From the NCBI GenBank assembly GCA_030537675.1, contig JAUNVL010000003.1, forward strand, positions 1 to 64,000: a DNA stretch of 64,000 nt. Reading direction: 5' to 3'. Below, piece by piece: positions 47,558 to 57,035 of the stretch. The notes beneath the pieces are model-generated. The model ran no database searches, had not been told where the DNA came from, and saw only the letters and a program-made list of their open reading frames with translations. This DNA is from Propionibacteriaceae bacterium. GTDB lineage: Bacteria > Actinomycetota > Actinomycetes > Propionibacteriales > Propionibacteriaceae. The position numbers were made by a program, and so were the translations under genes. The stretch's first letter is position 1; the number at the start of each line of letters is the position of its first letter.

Positions 47558-49351
47558 GTGAGTACACCACTGGAGGAATACGCCCTGCTGTCCGACCTGC
47601 ACACGGCTGCACTGGTGTCCCGGCAGGGCAGCATCGACTGGCTGTGCTTTCCGCGATTCGACTCCCAAGCTGTGTTCGCAGCGCTGGTGGGCGACACCAA
47701 GGACGGGCACTGGAGCCTCGACGTCGTCGACGGGGAGGTGGAGTCGCGGCGCTACGTGGGCGACACGTGCGTGCTGGAGACCACGTGGACGACGTCGACG
47801 GGGCGCGTGCTGGTGACGGACTACATGCCGGTGCACAAGGATCGCAACCGGGACGTCCACGACCTCGTGCGCAGGGTCCGGTGCATCGAGGGCACCGCGA
47901 CGGTGCGTCACGCGCTGTGCATGCGCTTCGACTACGGCTCGGCCACACCCTATTTCCGCAACACCGGCTCCGGACATGACCACGAGACCCATGCGGTGGC
48001 GGGGCCGGACGAGGTCACGTTGCGCGGACCCGCCCTGGAGCTGAAGGACAGCAGCCATCAGGGACAGTTCGAGATGAGTGGCGGGGATGAGTTGTCGTGG
48101 CTGTTGTCCTGGTGGCCTTCTTTCGACGAGCGGCCCGAATCCCCCGCGGAGCGTGCGGCGCTGCACCACACGGTGAAGTTCTGGGAGGACTGGGCGCACC
48201 GCATTGACGTGACAGGGCCGTATGCACCGGAAGTGCGGCGCTCGCTGATCACGCTCAGGGCTCTCACGGAATCGTCGACGGGCGGAATCGTGGCAGCACC
48301 CACCACGTCCCTGCCGGAGGACTTCGGCGGTGTCCGCAACTGGGACTACCGCTACGTGTGGCTGCGGGACTCGGCCCTGACCATCGAGGCGCTCGTGTCG
48401 CACGGCTTCACGCACGACGCGAAGGCGTGGCGGATGTGGCTGCTCAGGGCCATTGCCGGGGACCCCAACCAGATGCGCATCATGTACGGGCTCGGGGGCG
48501 AACGGCACCTCCCCGAGACCGAACTCCCGCACCTGCGAGGCTACGAGGACTCCCGGCCCGTGCGCATCGGCAACGGGGCGGCCGAGCAGTACCAGGCCGA
48601 CGTCGTGGGTGCCGTCATGGTGGCGCTGGCCATGGCGCGGGACGCCGGCATGGAGGAGAACGATCTCTCCTGGGGGCTGCAGAAGTCCATGCTCGAGTTC
48701 CAGGCCGCGCAACTGGATCGTCAGGACCACGGCATCTGGGAGATGCGGGGGGAGACCAAGTTCTTCACGCACGGGAGGGCGATGATGTGGGCCGCGTTCG
48801 ACCGTGGCGTGCGCGCCGTGGAGGACCACGGACTGGATGGCCCCGTCGACACGTGGCGGGCGCTGCGCGAACAACTCCGCGACGAGGTCTTCGAGAAGGG
48901 CTGGGACGAGAAGTCGCAGTCGTTCATCCAGTTCTACGGCGGCTGTGAAGTGGACGCGTCGCTGCTGCAACTGGCGCAGATCGGCCTCGTGGACTTCGAC
49001 GATCCGCGCATGATGTCCACGGTGGCAAGGATTGAGAAGGAACTGCTGGACGACTCCGGATTCCTGCAGCGCTACGACACCTCGTCCGGCGGTGACGGAT
49101 TACCCGGAGGCGATTCACCGTTCCTGATCTGCTCCTTCTGGTTGGTGGAGCAGTACGCCCGCTCCGGGCGGGTCAGCGACGCGCGGAAGATGATGGACAC
49201 GGTGCTGGCTGTGTCCACTGATCTGGGCCTGCTGTCCGAGGAGTACTCCCCGGAACACGGCCGCCTGTTGGGGAACTTTCCCCAGGCGTTCAGCCACCTG
49301 GGGCTGATCCGCGCCGCTGATGCCCTCGACGAGGTGCTCGCCCCGCACTGA
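47558..49351 (+). CDS. GH15 family glucoamylase/trehalase-like protein
   Basis: This 597-residue protein is a full-length GH15 enzyme of the actinobacterial trehalase/glucoamylase group. It has an N-terminal beta-rich domain starting PLEEYALLSDLHTAALVSRQGSIDWLCFPRFD, and a catalytic alpha/alpha barrel with VRNWDYRYVWLRDSALTIEAL and EEYSPEHGRLLGNFPQAFSHLGLI. It should release glucose from trehalose or alpha-glucans. No signal peptide. GTG 47558 gives the family start. Divergent from the G6PDH-like gene (88 bp). Confidence 0.9.
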   Translation: MSTPLEEYALLSDLHTAALVSRQGSIDWLCFPRFDSQAVFAALVGDTKDGHWSLDVVDGEVESRRYVGDTCVLETTWTTSTGRVLVTDYMPVHKDRNRDVHDLVRRVRCIEGTATVRHALCMRFDYGSATPYFRNTGSGHDHETHAVAGPDEVTLRGPALELKDSSHQGQFEMSGGDELSWLLSWWPSFDERPESPAERAALHHTVKFWEDWAHRIDVTGPYAPEVRRSLITLRALTESSTGGIVAAPTTSLPEDFGGVRNWDYRYVWLRDSALTIEALVSHGFTHDAKAWRMWLLRAIAGDPNQMRIMYGLGGERHLPETELPHLRGYEDSRPVRIGNGAAEQYQADVVGAVMVALAMARDAGMEENDLSWGLQKSMLEFQAAQLDRQDHGIWEMRGETKFFTHGRAMMWAAFDRGVRAVEDHGLDGPVDTWRALREQLRDEVFEKGWDEKSQSFIQFYGGCEVDASLLQLAQIGLVDFDDPRMMSTVARIEKELLDDSGFLQRYDTSSGGDGLPGGDSPFLICSFWLVEQYARSGRVSDARKMMDTVLAVSTDLGLLSEEYSPEHGRLLGNFPQAFSHLGLIRAADALDEVLAPH

Positions 49352-49363
49352 CCCCGGCCGAGA

Positions 49364-50287
49364 TCAGACGACGAAGACGTCATCCACGAGCGCGACGGGG
49401 ACGTCCTCGATGCTGGCGTGGCGCCACTCCGGGGTGTTGTCCTTGTCGATCAGCAGGGCACGAACCCCCTCCGCGAAGTCGATGGGCACCATCCGCTCGG
49501 CCACGTGGAGGTCCTGGCGCAGCACTTCGTCGATGTCCAACGATGCTGCCTGGCGCAATGCGCGGAGTGCGACGTGCACCGAGAACGGGCTGCGGGCACG
49601 GAGCTCGCGGGCGGCGGTGTGAGCGTCCGGATGCGAGTGCCTCTCGAGTGCCTGGATGATCTCGGAGGGGTCATCGCTGGCGTAGCACTCGTCGATCCAG
49701 TCGCCAGCCGCATCCATCAGGGGTGCAGGCAGCGGCCCGTCAGCCGATTCGTCGGCGATGTCCATGCGCAGGGCGTCGCCGCCACTGAAGGGTGCCGACG
49801 TCAGAGCCACGTGCGTGCCCACCGTGCCGGCCCGCGCCAGGTGGAACATCATCCCGGCGTCAGGAAACAGGCCGATCTTGGTCTCCGGCATGGCCATGTA
49901 GGTGGAGTGCGTGACGATGCGGCGGGCAGCCGATGATGCCAGGCCCAGACCGCCACCCATGGTGACCCCGTGCATCAGGGACGTGACGGGTTTGACGGAG
50001 TGCCTCACCATGGCGTTCAGCTCATACTCCGTGCGCAGGAAGACGAGCCAGTCGTCACCGGCGGCGAGCAACGCTGCAAGCTCCTTCACGTCCGCTCCGG
50101 CGCTGAATCCCCGATCACCCACACCGGTGAGCTCGACCGCACGCACCTCATCGTCGGTCTGCCAAGCCACGATCAACTCCGTGATCGCCTGCAACATCTC
50201 CAGATTCAGCGAATTGATGACGCGGGGACGGTTCAGCTCGATGTGGCCAACGCCTGCGTCGACCCGGGAAGAAATCAGCTCTGACAT
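49364..50287 (-). CDS. Enoyl-CoA hydratase/3-hydroxyisobutyryl-CoA hydrolase family protein
   Basis: This 307-residue crotonase-fold protein resembles 3-hydroxyisobutyryl-CoA hydrolase: LNRPRVINSLNLEM, FSAGADVKELA (first oxyanion loop), HGVTMGGGLGLASSAARRIVT and PETKIGLFPDAGMMFHLAR. It may act in valine breakdown. ATG 50287 has GGAG 3 nt upstream. Upstream in-frame TTG/GTG codons are less likely. Convergent with the GH15 gene (12 bp). Confidence 0.87.
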   Translation of the reverse strand: MSELISSRVDAGVGHIELNRPRVINSLNLEMLQAITELIVAWQTDDEVRAVELTGVGDRGFSAGADVKELAALLAAGDDWLVFLRTEYELNAMVRHSVKPVTSLMHGVTMGGGLGLASSAARRIVTHSTYMAMPETKIGLFPDAGMMFHLARAGTVGTHVALTSAPFSGGDALRMDIADESADGPLPAPLMDAAGDWIDECYASDDPSEIIQALERHSHPDAHTAARELRARSPFSVHVALRALRQAASLDIDEVLRQDLHVAERMVPIDFAEGVRALLIDKDNTPEWRHASIEDVPVALVDDVFVV

Positions 50288-50320
50288 GGGCTCCACACTA
50301 GGCAACCCGGGGGTCTGGCG

Positions 50321-51292
50321 TCAGTTGATCCGCAGACCCGGGCGCATCCGGCGCAGCACGGCCCGGGCTGTCTCGTCGTCCACCACCAGGTCCGTCATGA
50401 CTCCGGCGCGCAGCGCGCCGAGCACCGGAGCGGCCTTGGAGACGCCACTGACCGCACAGATTCTCTTGGGAACGCTGCGCAGTTCGGCCGGGGTGATTCC
50501 GGTGGCGCGCTCATTGAACGGGATGTCACGCCAGGTCCCGTCCTCGCGCAGCATCACCGTGCACACGTCGCCCACCACGTTGGCTTCCGCAAGCTCCGTC
50601 AGGTCATTGTCGTCCAGGTAGTTGGCCGCATAGACATGGCTCTGCAGTTCGGCGCCGAGTCCGCCCACGCCGAACACGGCGACGCGGCAATCAGCGCGGA
50701 CCTCCAGGACGTGCTGCGTGCTGCGCTCCCGCCACATGGCGGCCTTGGTGCCGGGATCGTCGAAGAAGGCAGGGAGTGCGAAGAGTTGCTCCTCCCCGCC
50801 AAAAGTGGAGGCGAAGCGCTGAAGGATGGATCCCACGTAGGGCAGACCCGTCGTGCGATGGTTCGCGCCACCATTGAGGCCGACGACGGTGACCCCGCTG
50901 AGTTCTCTTGGGCGCAGTTGCATGGCAATGGCGGCGGTGGTGGTGCCCCAGGCGATGCCCACAGTGTCGCCGTCATGGATGGTGTCGCCGATGAGCTTGG
51001 CAGCCACCTTGGCCACCTGCTCCAGCCGGAACACACTGCTTGCCCCCGTCCTGACGTGGACGAGGTGGGCATTGACGTGGAAGTACCTGTCGAACAGATC
51101 GGCCAGCCGGGACATGGGCCGCTCGGGGTCCACGATGGTGATGCGGACGAGACCGCGATCCCTGGCTTCCTTCAACAACCGGGACACCGTCGAGCGCGAC
51201 ACCCCCAACTGGTTCGCAATCGCGTCCATCGTCTCGGACTGCACGTGGTACAGCCTCGCGACGCGCAGCAGCAGTTCATTGTTCTTGTCCAC
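50321..51292 (-). CDS. SorC/DeoR-type sugar-binding transcriptional regulator
   Basis: This 323-residue regulator has an N-terminal helix-turn-helix (about 22-47: MDAIANQLGVSRSTVSRLL) and a SorC sugar-phosphate-binding domain with GIAWGTTTAAIAMQL and VVGLNGGANHR. GTG 51292 is preceded by AGAGG at 6 nt. It is divergent from glpD, with a perfect palindrome between, so it probably controls glycerol 3-phosphate metabolism. Effector not determined. Confidence 0.88.
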   Translation of the reverse strand: MDKNNELLLRVARLYHVQSETMDAIANQLGVSRSTVSRLLKEARDRGLVRITIVDPERPMSRLADLFDRYFHVNAHLVHVRTGASSVFRLEQVAKVAAKLIGDTIHDGDTVGIAWGTTTAAIAMQLRPRELSGVTVVGLNGGANHRTTGLPYVGSILQRFASTFGGEEQLFALPAFFDDPGTKAAMWRERSTQHVLEVRADCRVAVFGVGGLGAELQSHVYAANYLDDNDLTELAEANVVGDVCTVMLREDGTWRDIPFNERATGITPAELRSVPKRICAVSGVSKAAPVLGALRAGVMTDLVVDDETARAVLRRMRPGLRIN

Positions 51293-51334
51293 GCTCGACC
51301 TCTTCCCCCGCCTGTGCGTGATCCTACCGTTTTG

Positions 51335-51350
51335 CTGCACGAACGTGCAG
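51335..51350. promoter_or_regulatory. Palindromic operator between SorC regulator and glpD
   Basis: CTGCACG (51335-51341) and CGTGCAG (51344-51350) are perfect arms around AA. An extra half-site GTGCAG lies at 51366-51371. The position in the divergent promoter fits the operator of the SorC regulator. Confidence 0.65.
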
Positions 51351-51411
51351 GAGCCTTGAAAAAAGGTGCAGCAGAGGCAATTCTTGAGTCACGAGGATCA
51401 AAGGAGTTTCC

Positions 51412-53142
51412 ATGTCTGAATCGCTTTCCACATCCCAACGAGCCATTGCGCTGGAAGCGCTGGGGGAGGAAGAGTTTGACGTCCTGGTGATCGGGGGTGG
51501 GGTGACGGGTGCAGGGATCGCGCTCGATGCCGCGTCCCGCGGACTCAGAACAGCTGTCGTCGAGGCCCAGGACTGGGCATCCGGCACGTCGTCGCGCTCG
51601 TCCCGGCTCATCCACGGAGGGCTTCGCTACCTCTACAACCTGGACTTCAAGCTGGTGTACGAGGCACTCACCGAGCGCGCCCGACTCCTGACCACCATCG
51701 CGCCACACCTCGTGGAAGCGCAGCCATTCCTGTGGCCGCTGAAGACGCCCGTCATCGAGCGGAGCTACTCCGCCCTCGGCGTCGGGCTCTACGACGCCCT
51801 GTCCATCGCCGGTGCAGGCGGCAAGAAAGTGGTGCCCATTCAGCACCACCTCAGCAAGAAGGGTGCCCTCAAGCACTTCCCCGAAATCAAGCACGACGCG
51901 CTCGTCGGCGCCATCGAGTTCTACGACGCACGCGTCGATGATGCCCGGCTCGTGATCCAACTGGTCCGCACGGCCGTGAAGTACAACGCCGTGGCCGTCA
52001 GCCGCGCCAAGGTCACGGAACTCGACAAGGGTCAGGGCGGCCGCATCACTGGCGCCACCGTCACCGATCTGGAGTCCGGCGAGACCGTCAAGGTGCGCGC
52101 CAAGCACATCATCGCCGCCACCGGCGTCTGGACCGAGGACACCCAGGACATGGCTGGAGGCACCGGCGGACTGAAGGTGTTGGCCAGCAAGGGCATCCAC
52201 ATCGTGATCCCGCGTGAGCGGCTCAAGGCCACCTCCGGCATGTTCCTGCGCACGGAGAAGTCCGTGCTGTTCATCATTCCCTGGCAGCACTACTGGGTGA
52301 TCGGCACCACCGACACGGCGTGGCACGAGCAGCTCAAACACCCGGTGCCCACGTCTGCTGACATCGACTACGTGCTGGAGCAGGCCAACGAGATCCTGGC
52401 CGTTCCCCTGACGCGCGACGACATCATCGGGACCTATGCGGGACTGCGGCCGCTCCTGCAGCCGAAGGTGCTGGACGAGTCCAAGTCCACCAAGGTCTCC
52501 CGCGAACACACCGTCACCGAGGTGGCACCCGGCATGGTGGCCATCGCCGGCGGCAAGTACACCACCTACCGGGTCATGGCCGAGGACGCCGTCGACTTCG
52601 CACTGGGCAAGGCCGAGGCCAGGAAACGCCCCTCCGTCACGGATCACCTCCCCCTGCTGGGCGCCGTCGGATTCGACGCCATGCTCAACCAGTCAGAACG
52701 GCTGGGGGCCAAGTACGGGTTCGACGCCGACCGGATGCACCACCTGCTGCGCCGCTACGGCTCCGAACTGACCGACCTGCTGGCCACGATCGACGAGGAT
52801 CCCTCGCTGGCGGAGCCGTTGGCGGCTGCACCGCAGTTCATCCGGGCCGAGGTGCACCGCGCCTGCACCGTCGAGGGATCGATCCACCTGGAGGACATCT
52901 TCATCTCCCGCGTCCGTCTGAACTCCGAGTCCAGGGATCGTGGCGGCTCAGCCGTGGACGAGGTGGCTGAGGTTGCGGCCAAGGCGCTGGACTGGGACGA
53001 GGATCGCGTCGTCGCCGAAAAGGCCAACTACCGAGCCCGGATCGCGGCGGAACTCGCGGCAGAGAATGCCAGCAGCGACGAGGCGGCATCAGAGGCACGG
53101 ATGGGGGCTGACGACATCGTGGGCGACGGCGTCCTCGTCTGA
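51412..53142 (+). CDS. glpD: Glycerol-3-phosphate dehydrogenase (quinone)
   Basis: This 576-residue FAD enzyme oxidises glycerol 3-phosphate to dihydroxyacetone phosphate, feeding quinone. The FAD motif VLVIGGGVTGAGIALDAASR is at about 25-44, with SGTSSRSSRLIHGGLRYL, IAATGVWTED, and the C-terminal helical domain (about 400-520). The length and the Gly-rich motif fit GlpD well. AAGGAG precedes the ATG. Probably controlled by the divergent SorC regulator. A strong hairpin follows the stop. Confidence 0.95.
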   Translation: MSESLSTSQRAIALEALGEEEFDVLVIGGGVTGAGIALDAASRGLRTAVVEAQDWASGTSSRSSRLIHGGLRYLYNLDFKLVYEALTERARLLTTIAPHLVEAQPFLWPLKTPVIERSYSALGVGLYDALSIAGAGGKKVVPIQHHLSKKGALKHFPEIKHDALVGAIEFYDARVDDARLVIQLVRTAVKYNAVAVSRAKVTELDKGQGGRITGATVTDLESGETVKVRAKHIIAATGVWTEDTQDMAGGTGGLKVLASKGIHIVIPRERLKATSGMFLRTEKSVLFIIPWQHYWVIGTTDTAWHEQLKHPVPTSADIDYVLEQANEILAVPLTRDDIIGTYAGLRPLLQPKVLDESKSTKVSREHTVTEVAPGMVAIAGGKYTTYRVMAEDAVDFALGKAEARKRPSVTDHLPLLGAVGFDAMLNQSERLGAKYGFDADRMHHLLRRYGSELTDLLATIDEDPSLAEPLAAAPQFIRAEVHRACTVEGSIHLEDIFISRVRLNSESRDRGGSAVDEVAEVAAKALDWDEDRVVAEKANYRARIAAELAAENASSDEAASEARMGADDIVGDGVLV

Positions 53143-53160
53143 ACCACCACCCACTGGTGA

Positions 53161-53194
53161 AGCGGCGCCCGCCCCGAGGGGGGTGGGCGCCGCT
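53161..53194. terminator. Bidirectional terminator hairpin after glpD
   Basis: AGCGGCGCCC (53161-53170) and GGGCGCCGCT (53185-53194) are perfect 10-bp arms, and the loop can extend the stem by pairing CCCC with GGGG. It fills the 53-bp gap between glpD and the convergent dehydrogenase-like gene and can serve both. Confidence 0.75.
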
Positions 53195-53195
53195 G

Positions 53196-54476
53196 TCATC
53201 CGTCCTGTGCGACGGATCCATCGCCACTGCGACGCGAGGTGTCAAAGACGAAACCTCTGGCGCGCAACCGTTCGACCAGGACGTCCCCCATGGCGGTCGC
53301 AGGTGTGAGAACCCCCGCGCGCTGGGGCAGACGATCGCCGTCGAGCGCCAGACTGAGGGCGGACTGGCCCAGCATGATGGCGGTGCCGTTGTACCCCGGG
53401 TCGTAGTCTGCGCTCACCTTCGTCACATAGCGGGCCCCGGTTGAGGTTGTCGTGCGAATCTCCAGACGGAACCGCCCCCTGGCTCGTTGCTCCGCGGTGG
53501 GACCATCACCCGGCTTGGGAAGGATGCGGTCGAGCAGCGCCCGCGTCGGCCGAAACGACAGCCCTCCGAGAACTACACCAAGGCCGATCGCCATGGCACC
53601 GGCCTTCACCGGGGCCAGCACTCCGGAGCCGAAGTCGACCACCTCGCGGTACCTGAACTCGCGGCCGTACGCCCAGTTCGCCAAGGTGTTGGACAGCCGC
53701 ACGATTCGAGTGTTGAACGACGCCATGATGAAGGGCCCGTTCCAGTGGTTGGTCTCGGTGTCCCGGTCGACGTGCGTCCAGCGCTCCAGCGTGGCCGTGG
53801 CTCCCGAGTCGCGCTCCGACGACGGTTCCTCCGAGCGGCGCGGGCTGAGACCGTAGGGGTCGCTCACGGTGCGCCGAGCCGCATCATCGCCTTGCATGGC
53901 GATGATCTGCTGGCGGCCCGAGTCGATGGTGCCACCCGAGAATCCTCCCCGCATCGAGCGCACGGCCAGCGTGGTCTCACCCAGAGTCCCCTCACCGTCC
54001 TGTGCGGCTCTCTGGGCCGTGACCAGGACGCCGAGGTCGGAGGGGATGGAGTCGAAGCCGCACGCGTGCACGATGCGCGCGCCGGTCTCGGCGGCGCGGG
54101 TGGCCACGTCGTCCAGCGACCATCGAACGAAGAGCACTTCACCCGTGAGGTCTGCGTAGTGTGTCCCCTCCTCTGCGCAGGCCCGGACCAGTTCCTTCCC
54201 GTGCCGGGCGTAGGGGCCGACCGTCGAAGCGATCGCTGTGGCGCGCGCTGCGAGCCGCCGCAGTCCTGCGGTGTCCGTCGCATCGACCTCCACCAGTTCC
54301 CAGTCCGCCGCTGCGGTTCCCAGTTCGGCTCGCAGGGCCTCCAGCTTGGTGCGCGAGCGGCCGGCCAGCGCGATCCTCACGTGCGGCTCGGCATGCTCCG
54401 CGAGGTGGCCTGCCGTGAGTGCTCCGACGAAGCCGGTGGCGCCGTAGAGCACGAGGTCGAGTTCGCGAGTGGTCAT
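53196..54476 (-). CDS. Saccharopine dehydrogenase-like NAD(P)-binding protein
   Basis: This 426-residue protein has an N-terminal Rossmann motif LVLYGATGFVGALTAGHLAE and VGPYARHGKELVRACAEEG, then HACGFDSIPSDLGVL, matching the saccharopine-dehydrogenase-like group that includes mycobacterial trans-acting enoyl reductases. It probably reduces a lipid or polyketide intermediate; the real substrate is unknown. A hydrophobic stretch (about 300-320: APVKAGAMAIGLGVVLGGL) may anchor it. ATG 54476 fits the family start, but the ribosome binding site is weak. Confidence 0.83.
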   Translation of the reverse strand: MTTRELDLVLYGATGFVGALTAGHLAEHAEPHVRIALAGRSRTKLEALRAELGTAAADWELVEVDATDTAGLRRLAARATAIASTVGPYARHGKELVRACAEEGTHYADLTGEVLFVRWSLDDVATRAAETGARIVHACGFDSIPSDLGVLVTAQRAAQDGEGTLGETTLAVRSMRGGFSGGTIDSGRQQIIAMQGDDAARRTVSDPYGLSPRRSEEPSSERDSGATATLERWTHVDRDTETNHWNGPFIMASFNTRIVRLSNTLANWAYGREFRYREVVDFGSGVLAPVKAGAMAIGLGVVLGGLSFRPTRALLDRILPKPGDGPTAEQRARGRFRLEIRTTTSTGARYVTKVSADYDPGYNGTAIMLGQSALSLALDGDRLPQRAGVLTPATAMGDVLVERLRARGFVFDTSRRSGDGSVAQDG

Positions 54477-54748
54477 GCGATGTCCATCCAATGTTGGGGT
54501 TCGTCGAAGAATGCTCTCCGTGAGCATGGTGTCACCCTGCAGGTTCGACCAGCTGGCGGCTGAGCTGCGTTCCTGAGACGGCCGGCGCCAGGTGCAGCCG
54601 TTGCCCACGAGACGCCGATGGGGTTGGAGGTCCTAACTATCGACCAGTGTGTGCCACTCCTGCTTGTGGCGCGCTGCTCCCAGCCGCAAGACTCGCCACA
54701 TCAATCGCGGCAGACGACTTGGATGCAGCGCACGTCAAGGAGTGAGAA

Positions 54749-55546
54749 ATGACCACCATGTCGAAGCCGGGAGTCGGTCTGGGACTCGAGGAGACGCCGT
54801 CGTCGCACGCGATCGTCGCGACGTCGGTGTCCAAGTCGTTCGCAGTTGGTCGTGAACAGTTGCAGATTCTGCACGGTGTTTCTCTGCAGGTGGACCATGG
54901 CGAGATGGTCGCCATCATGGGACCCTCGGGCTCGGGGAAGTCAACGCTGATGTACTGCCTGGCTGGTCTGGAACAGCCGACTGCTGGTCAGGTCTGGTTG
55001 AACGGCCTCGACCTGAAGCAGCAATCCCGGGCAAAGCTCGCGAAGATGCGTCGCAGCGAGATCGGTTTTGTCTTTCAGTCCTTCAACCTCATACCCACGC
55101 TGACCACCTACGAGAACGTCGCGCTCCCCTACCTGCTGTCCGGCCAGAAGCCGCCGCGGGAGAAGCTGGTGGCCGTGCTGGAAGAGGTGGGACTTGGCCA
55201 TCGGATGGAGGCGCGGCCGCCGTCAATGTCTGGCGGCGAGCAGCAGCGTGCTGCCCTGGCCCGGGTGTTGGCGCAGGAGCCGCGCATCATCTTCGCCGAT
55301 GAACCGACCGGTTCGTTGGACAGCACCTCGGGCGAAGTCGTCCTCACCCGCCTGGCTGACATTTCTCATCAAGATGACCGGGCTGTGCTCATGGTGACCC
55401 ATGATCCTGCGGTGGCGGCGCGCTGCGACAGGGCGCTGTTCCTCAGAGATGGTCGGCTTGTGGAGGAGCTTCGTCCACGGAGTGTGGCGCAGGTGGCTGA
55501 CACCCTCGCACGGCTGACCGCCCAGTCAACACGGAAAGATGGTTGA
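54749..55546 (+). CDS. ABC transporter ATP-binding protein
   Basis: This 265-residue MacB/LolD-type ATPase has [20 protein letters not shown] (Walker A), [18 protein letters not shown] (Q-loop), [17 protein letters not shown] (signature), [12 protein letters not shown] (Walker B) and VTHDP (switch His). AAGGAG lies 6 nt before the ATG. The permease starts at the stop codon. The neighbouring response regulator and histidine kinase suggest a stress- or peptide-responsive exporter. Confidence 0.93.
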   Translation: MTTMSKPGVGLGLEETPSSHAIVATSVSKSFAVGREQLQILHGVSLQVDHGEMVAIMGPSGSGKSTLMYCLAGLEQPTAGQVWLNGLDLKQQSRAKLAKMRRSEIGFVFQSFNLIPTLTTYENVALPYLLSGQKPPREKLVAVLEEVGLGHRMEARPPSMSGGEQQRAALARVLAQEPRIIFADEPTGSLDSTSGEVVLTRLADISHQDDRAVLMVTHDPAVAARCDRALFLRDGRLVEELRPRSVAQVADTLARLTAQSTRKDG

Positions 55547-55548
55547 TC

Positions 55549-56964
55549 ATGCGGCATCTGCAGTTGGCTGAGTTGCGTGGCTCGTGGTCGTCGTGGCTTG
55601 CGGTGAGTTTGGTATTTGTGGTCAGCAACTTTGCTCTGGTGTTGTCGGCGCTCGCGCTGCTGGCGGGTGCGCGAGCCATGCGCACTGGAGAAATGGATGT
55701 TCTCGATTCGACCGCGTTGGTTGTCATGCCGGCCATCAACTTTCTCTTCTCGGGATTGGTGGGTGCGGTCGTCATCGGCTCCGCCACCGCCATGGTCCTG
55801 AATGCCCGACGTGGCGCGCTCGCCCGGTTGGCGTTGAGTGGCGCCACCCCGCGCCAAATTGCTGTCACCGCCATGCTCCAGCTGACCGTTGTCAGCCTTT
55901 CCTGCTCAGCGGTCGGCTCTGTGTTGGCTCTGATCGCCCTGAAGCCGACGTTGAGGTTCCTCGCCTATGAGCGCTCGGAGGCAGGAACGCTGATGCCCAC
56001 ATCGGTCCCGGTCTATTCCCCCTGGCCAATCCTTGTGGCAGTCCTGTTTGCGGTTGCGGTGGCTCTGGTGGGCGGGTTGCGTCAGGTCCTTGCCAGCAGC
56101 CGGGTCGCGCCTGTCGAAGCACTGCGCGAACACGCCCGCGATGGCCAGGAGATCCGCATGACGCTCTGGCGCTGGATCGGCGTCGGTTTCGCAGGGTTGG
56201 CGATCGCCGGTGGATATGCGTCGATCCCCCTTTACACCTCTGAACCAACCAAGGAAACCATCAGTAACCTGATGCTCACCAGCGTCATGGTGTTGGTGGT
56301 TGCAGCGGTACCGCTGGCGTTGCTGGCCCCCCTGATAGTGGGGCCGCTGACGCGCGCCTGGAGCTCCCTGATCCCCGCACGGTCGGCCTCGTGGGAGCTC
56401 GCTCGCCGCACGGTCAGCGCCCGGGCCACCCGCCTGACCAGATCAGTGGTCCCGGTCATGATGACCATCGGACTTCTGCTGGGGAATCTGGCCATCATGG
56501 GATCGCTGATGTCGACGCTGCGTAGGAATGGCTTTGACGTCAACCTGTCGGCCACCGGGTCGGCGTCGCTCCTGATGTTGCTGGGCTTGCCCTTGATGAT
56601 TTCGTTGGCGGGTGGCGTCGGGTCACTGATCATGATGTCCCGACAGCGGGATGCCGAGTTGGCGCTGCTCGGGATCGTGGGTGCCACCCCGCGGCAACGC
56701 GTCACCATGCCAGCCCTTGAAGCCTTGATCATCACGGTCACTGCCCTACTCATGGCGTTGATCATGGTTGCGGCGGCACTGGGCATCATCGCCATCGGGA
56801 TGCCGTTGGCCGGCTACAGCTTGGCTCTGGACCTGCCGCTCGGCATCTTTTCCATCACCTTGGGATTCGTGCTGATCGTCACCGTTGCCTCCACCGTGTT
56901 GCCAACCCTGCGTGCACGGCAACGGGCGGAGCCGGGAGTCATTGCTCGCCTCGTAGTGGAGTAG
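55549..56964 (+). CDS. ABC transporter permease (FtsX type)
   Basis: This 471-residue permease has about 8-9 membrane helices in two FtsX-like halves, each with the cytoplasmic coupling pattern ARLALSGATPRQI (about 91-103) or AELALLGIVGATPRQRV (about 367-383). The extracytoplasmic region is short, unlike MacB. ATG 55549 is chosen; a TTG at 55543 overlaps the ATPase stop. It forms an exporter with the ATPase and is convergent with the response regulator. Confidence 0.9.
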   Translation: MRHLQLAELRGSWSSWLAVSLVFVVSNFALVLSALALLAGARAMRTGEMDVLDSTALVVMPAINFLFSGLVGAVVIGSATAMVLNARRGALARLALSGATPRQIAVTAMLQLTVVSLSCSAVGSVLALIALKPTLRFLAYERSEAGTLMPTSVPVYSPWPILVAVLFAVAVALVGGLRQVLASSRVAPVEALREHARDGQEIRMTLWRWIGVGFAGLAIAGGYASIPLYTSEPTKETISNLMLTSVMVLVVAAVPLALLAPLIVGPLTRAWSSLIPARSASWELARRTVSARATRLTRSVVPVMMTIGLLLGNLAIMGSLMSTLRRNGFDVNLSATGSASLLMLLGLPLMISLAGGVGSLIMMSRQRDAELALLGIVGATPRQRVTMPALEALIITVTALLMALIMVAAALGIIAIGMPLAGYSLALDLPLGIFSITLGFVLIVTVASTVLPTLRARQRAEPGVIARLVVE

Positions 56965-57035
56965 CCGGTCCCCGCGGCGCAGCGGAGGGCACTGACGAAT
57001 CGACGTTTTTGAGGGTGAGCGCCGCTGTCCGGTGT

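Noticed and set aside
47489..48970. 493-codon minus-strand frame opposite the GH15 gene
   Set aside because: Antisense shadow; His/Val/Arg-rich composition with no domain.
51172..52647. 491-codon minus-strand frame opposite glpD
   Set aside because: Antisense to glpD and running into the SorC region; Gly/Asp-rich shadow.
56965..57035. Possible terminator between the ABC permease and response regulator
   Set aside because: Arms GCGGCGC/GCGCCGC are 7 bp with a loop near 40 nt, so too weak to call.
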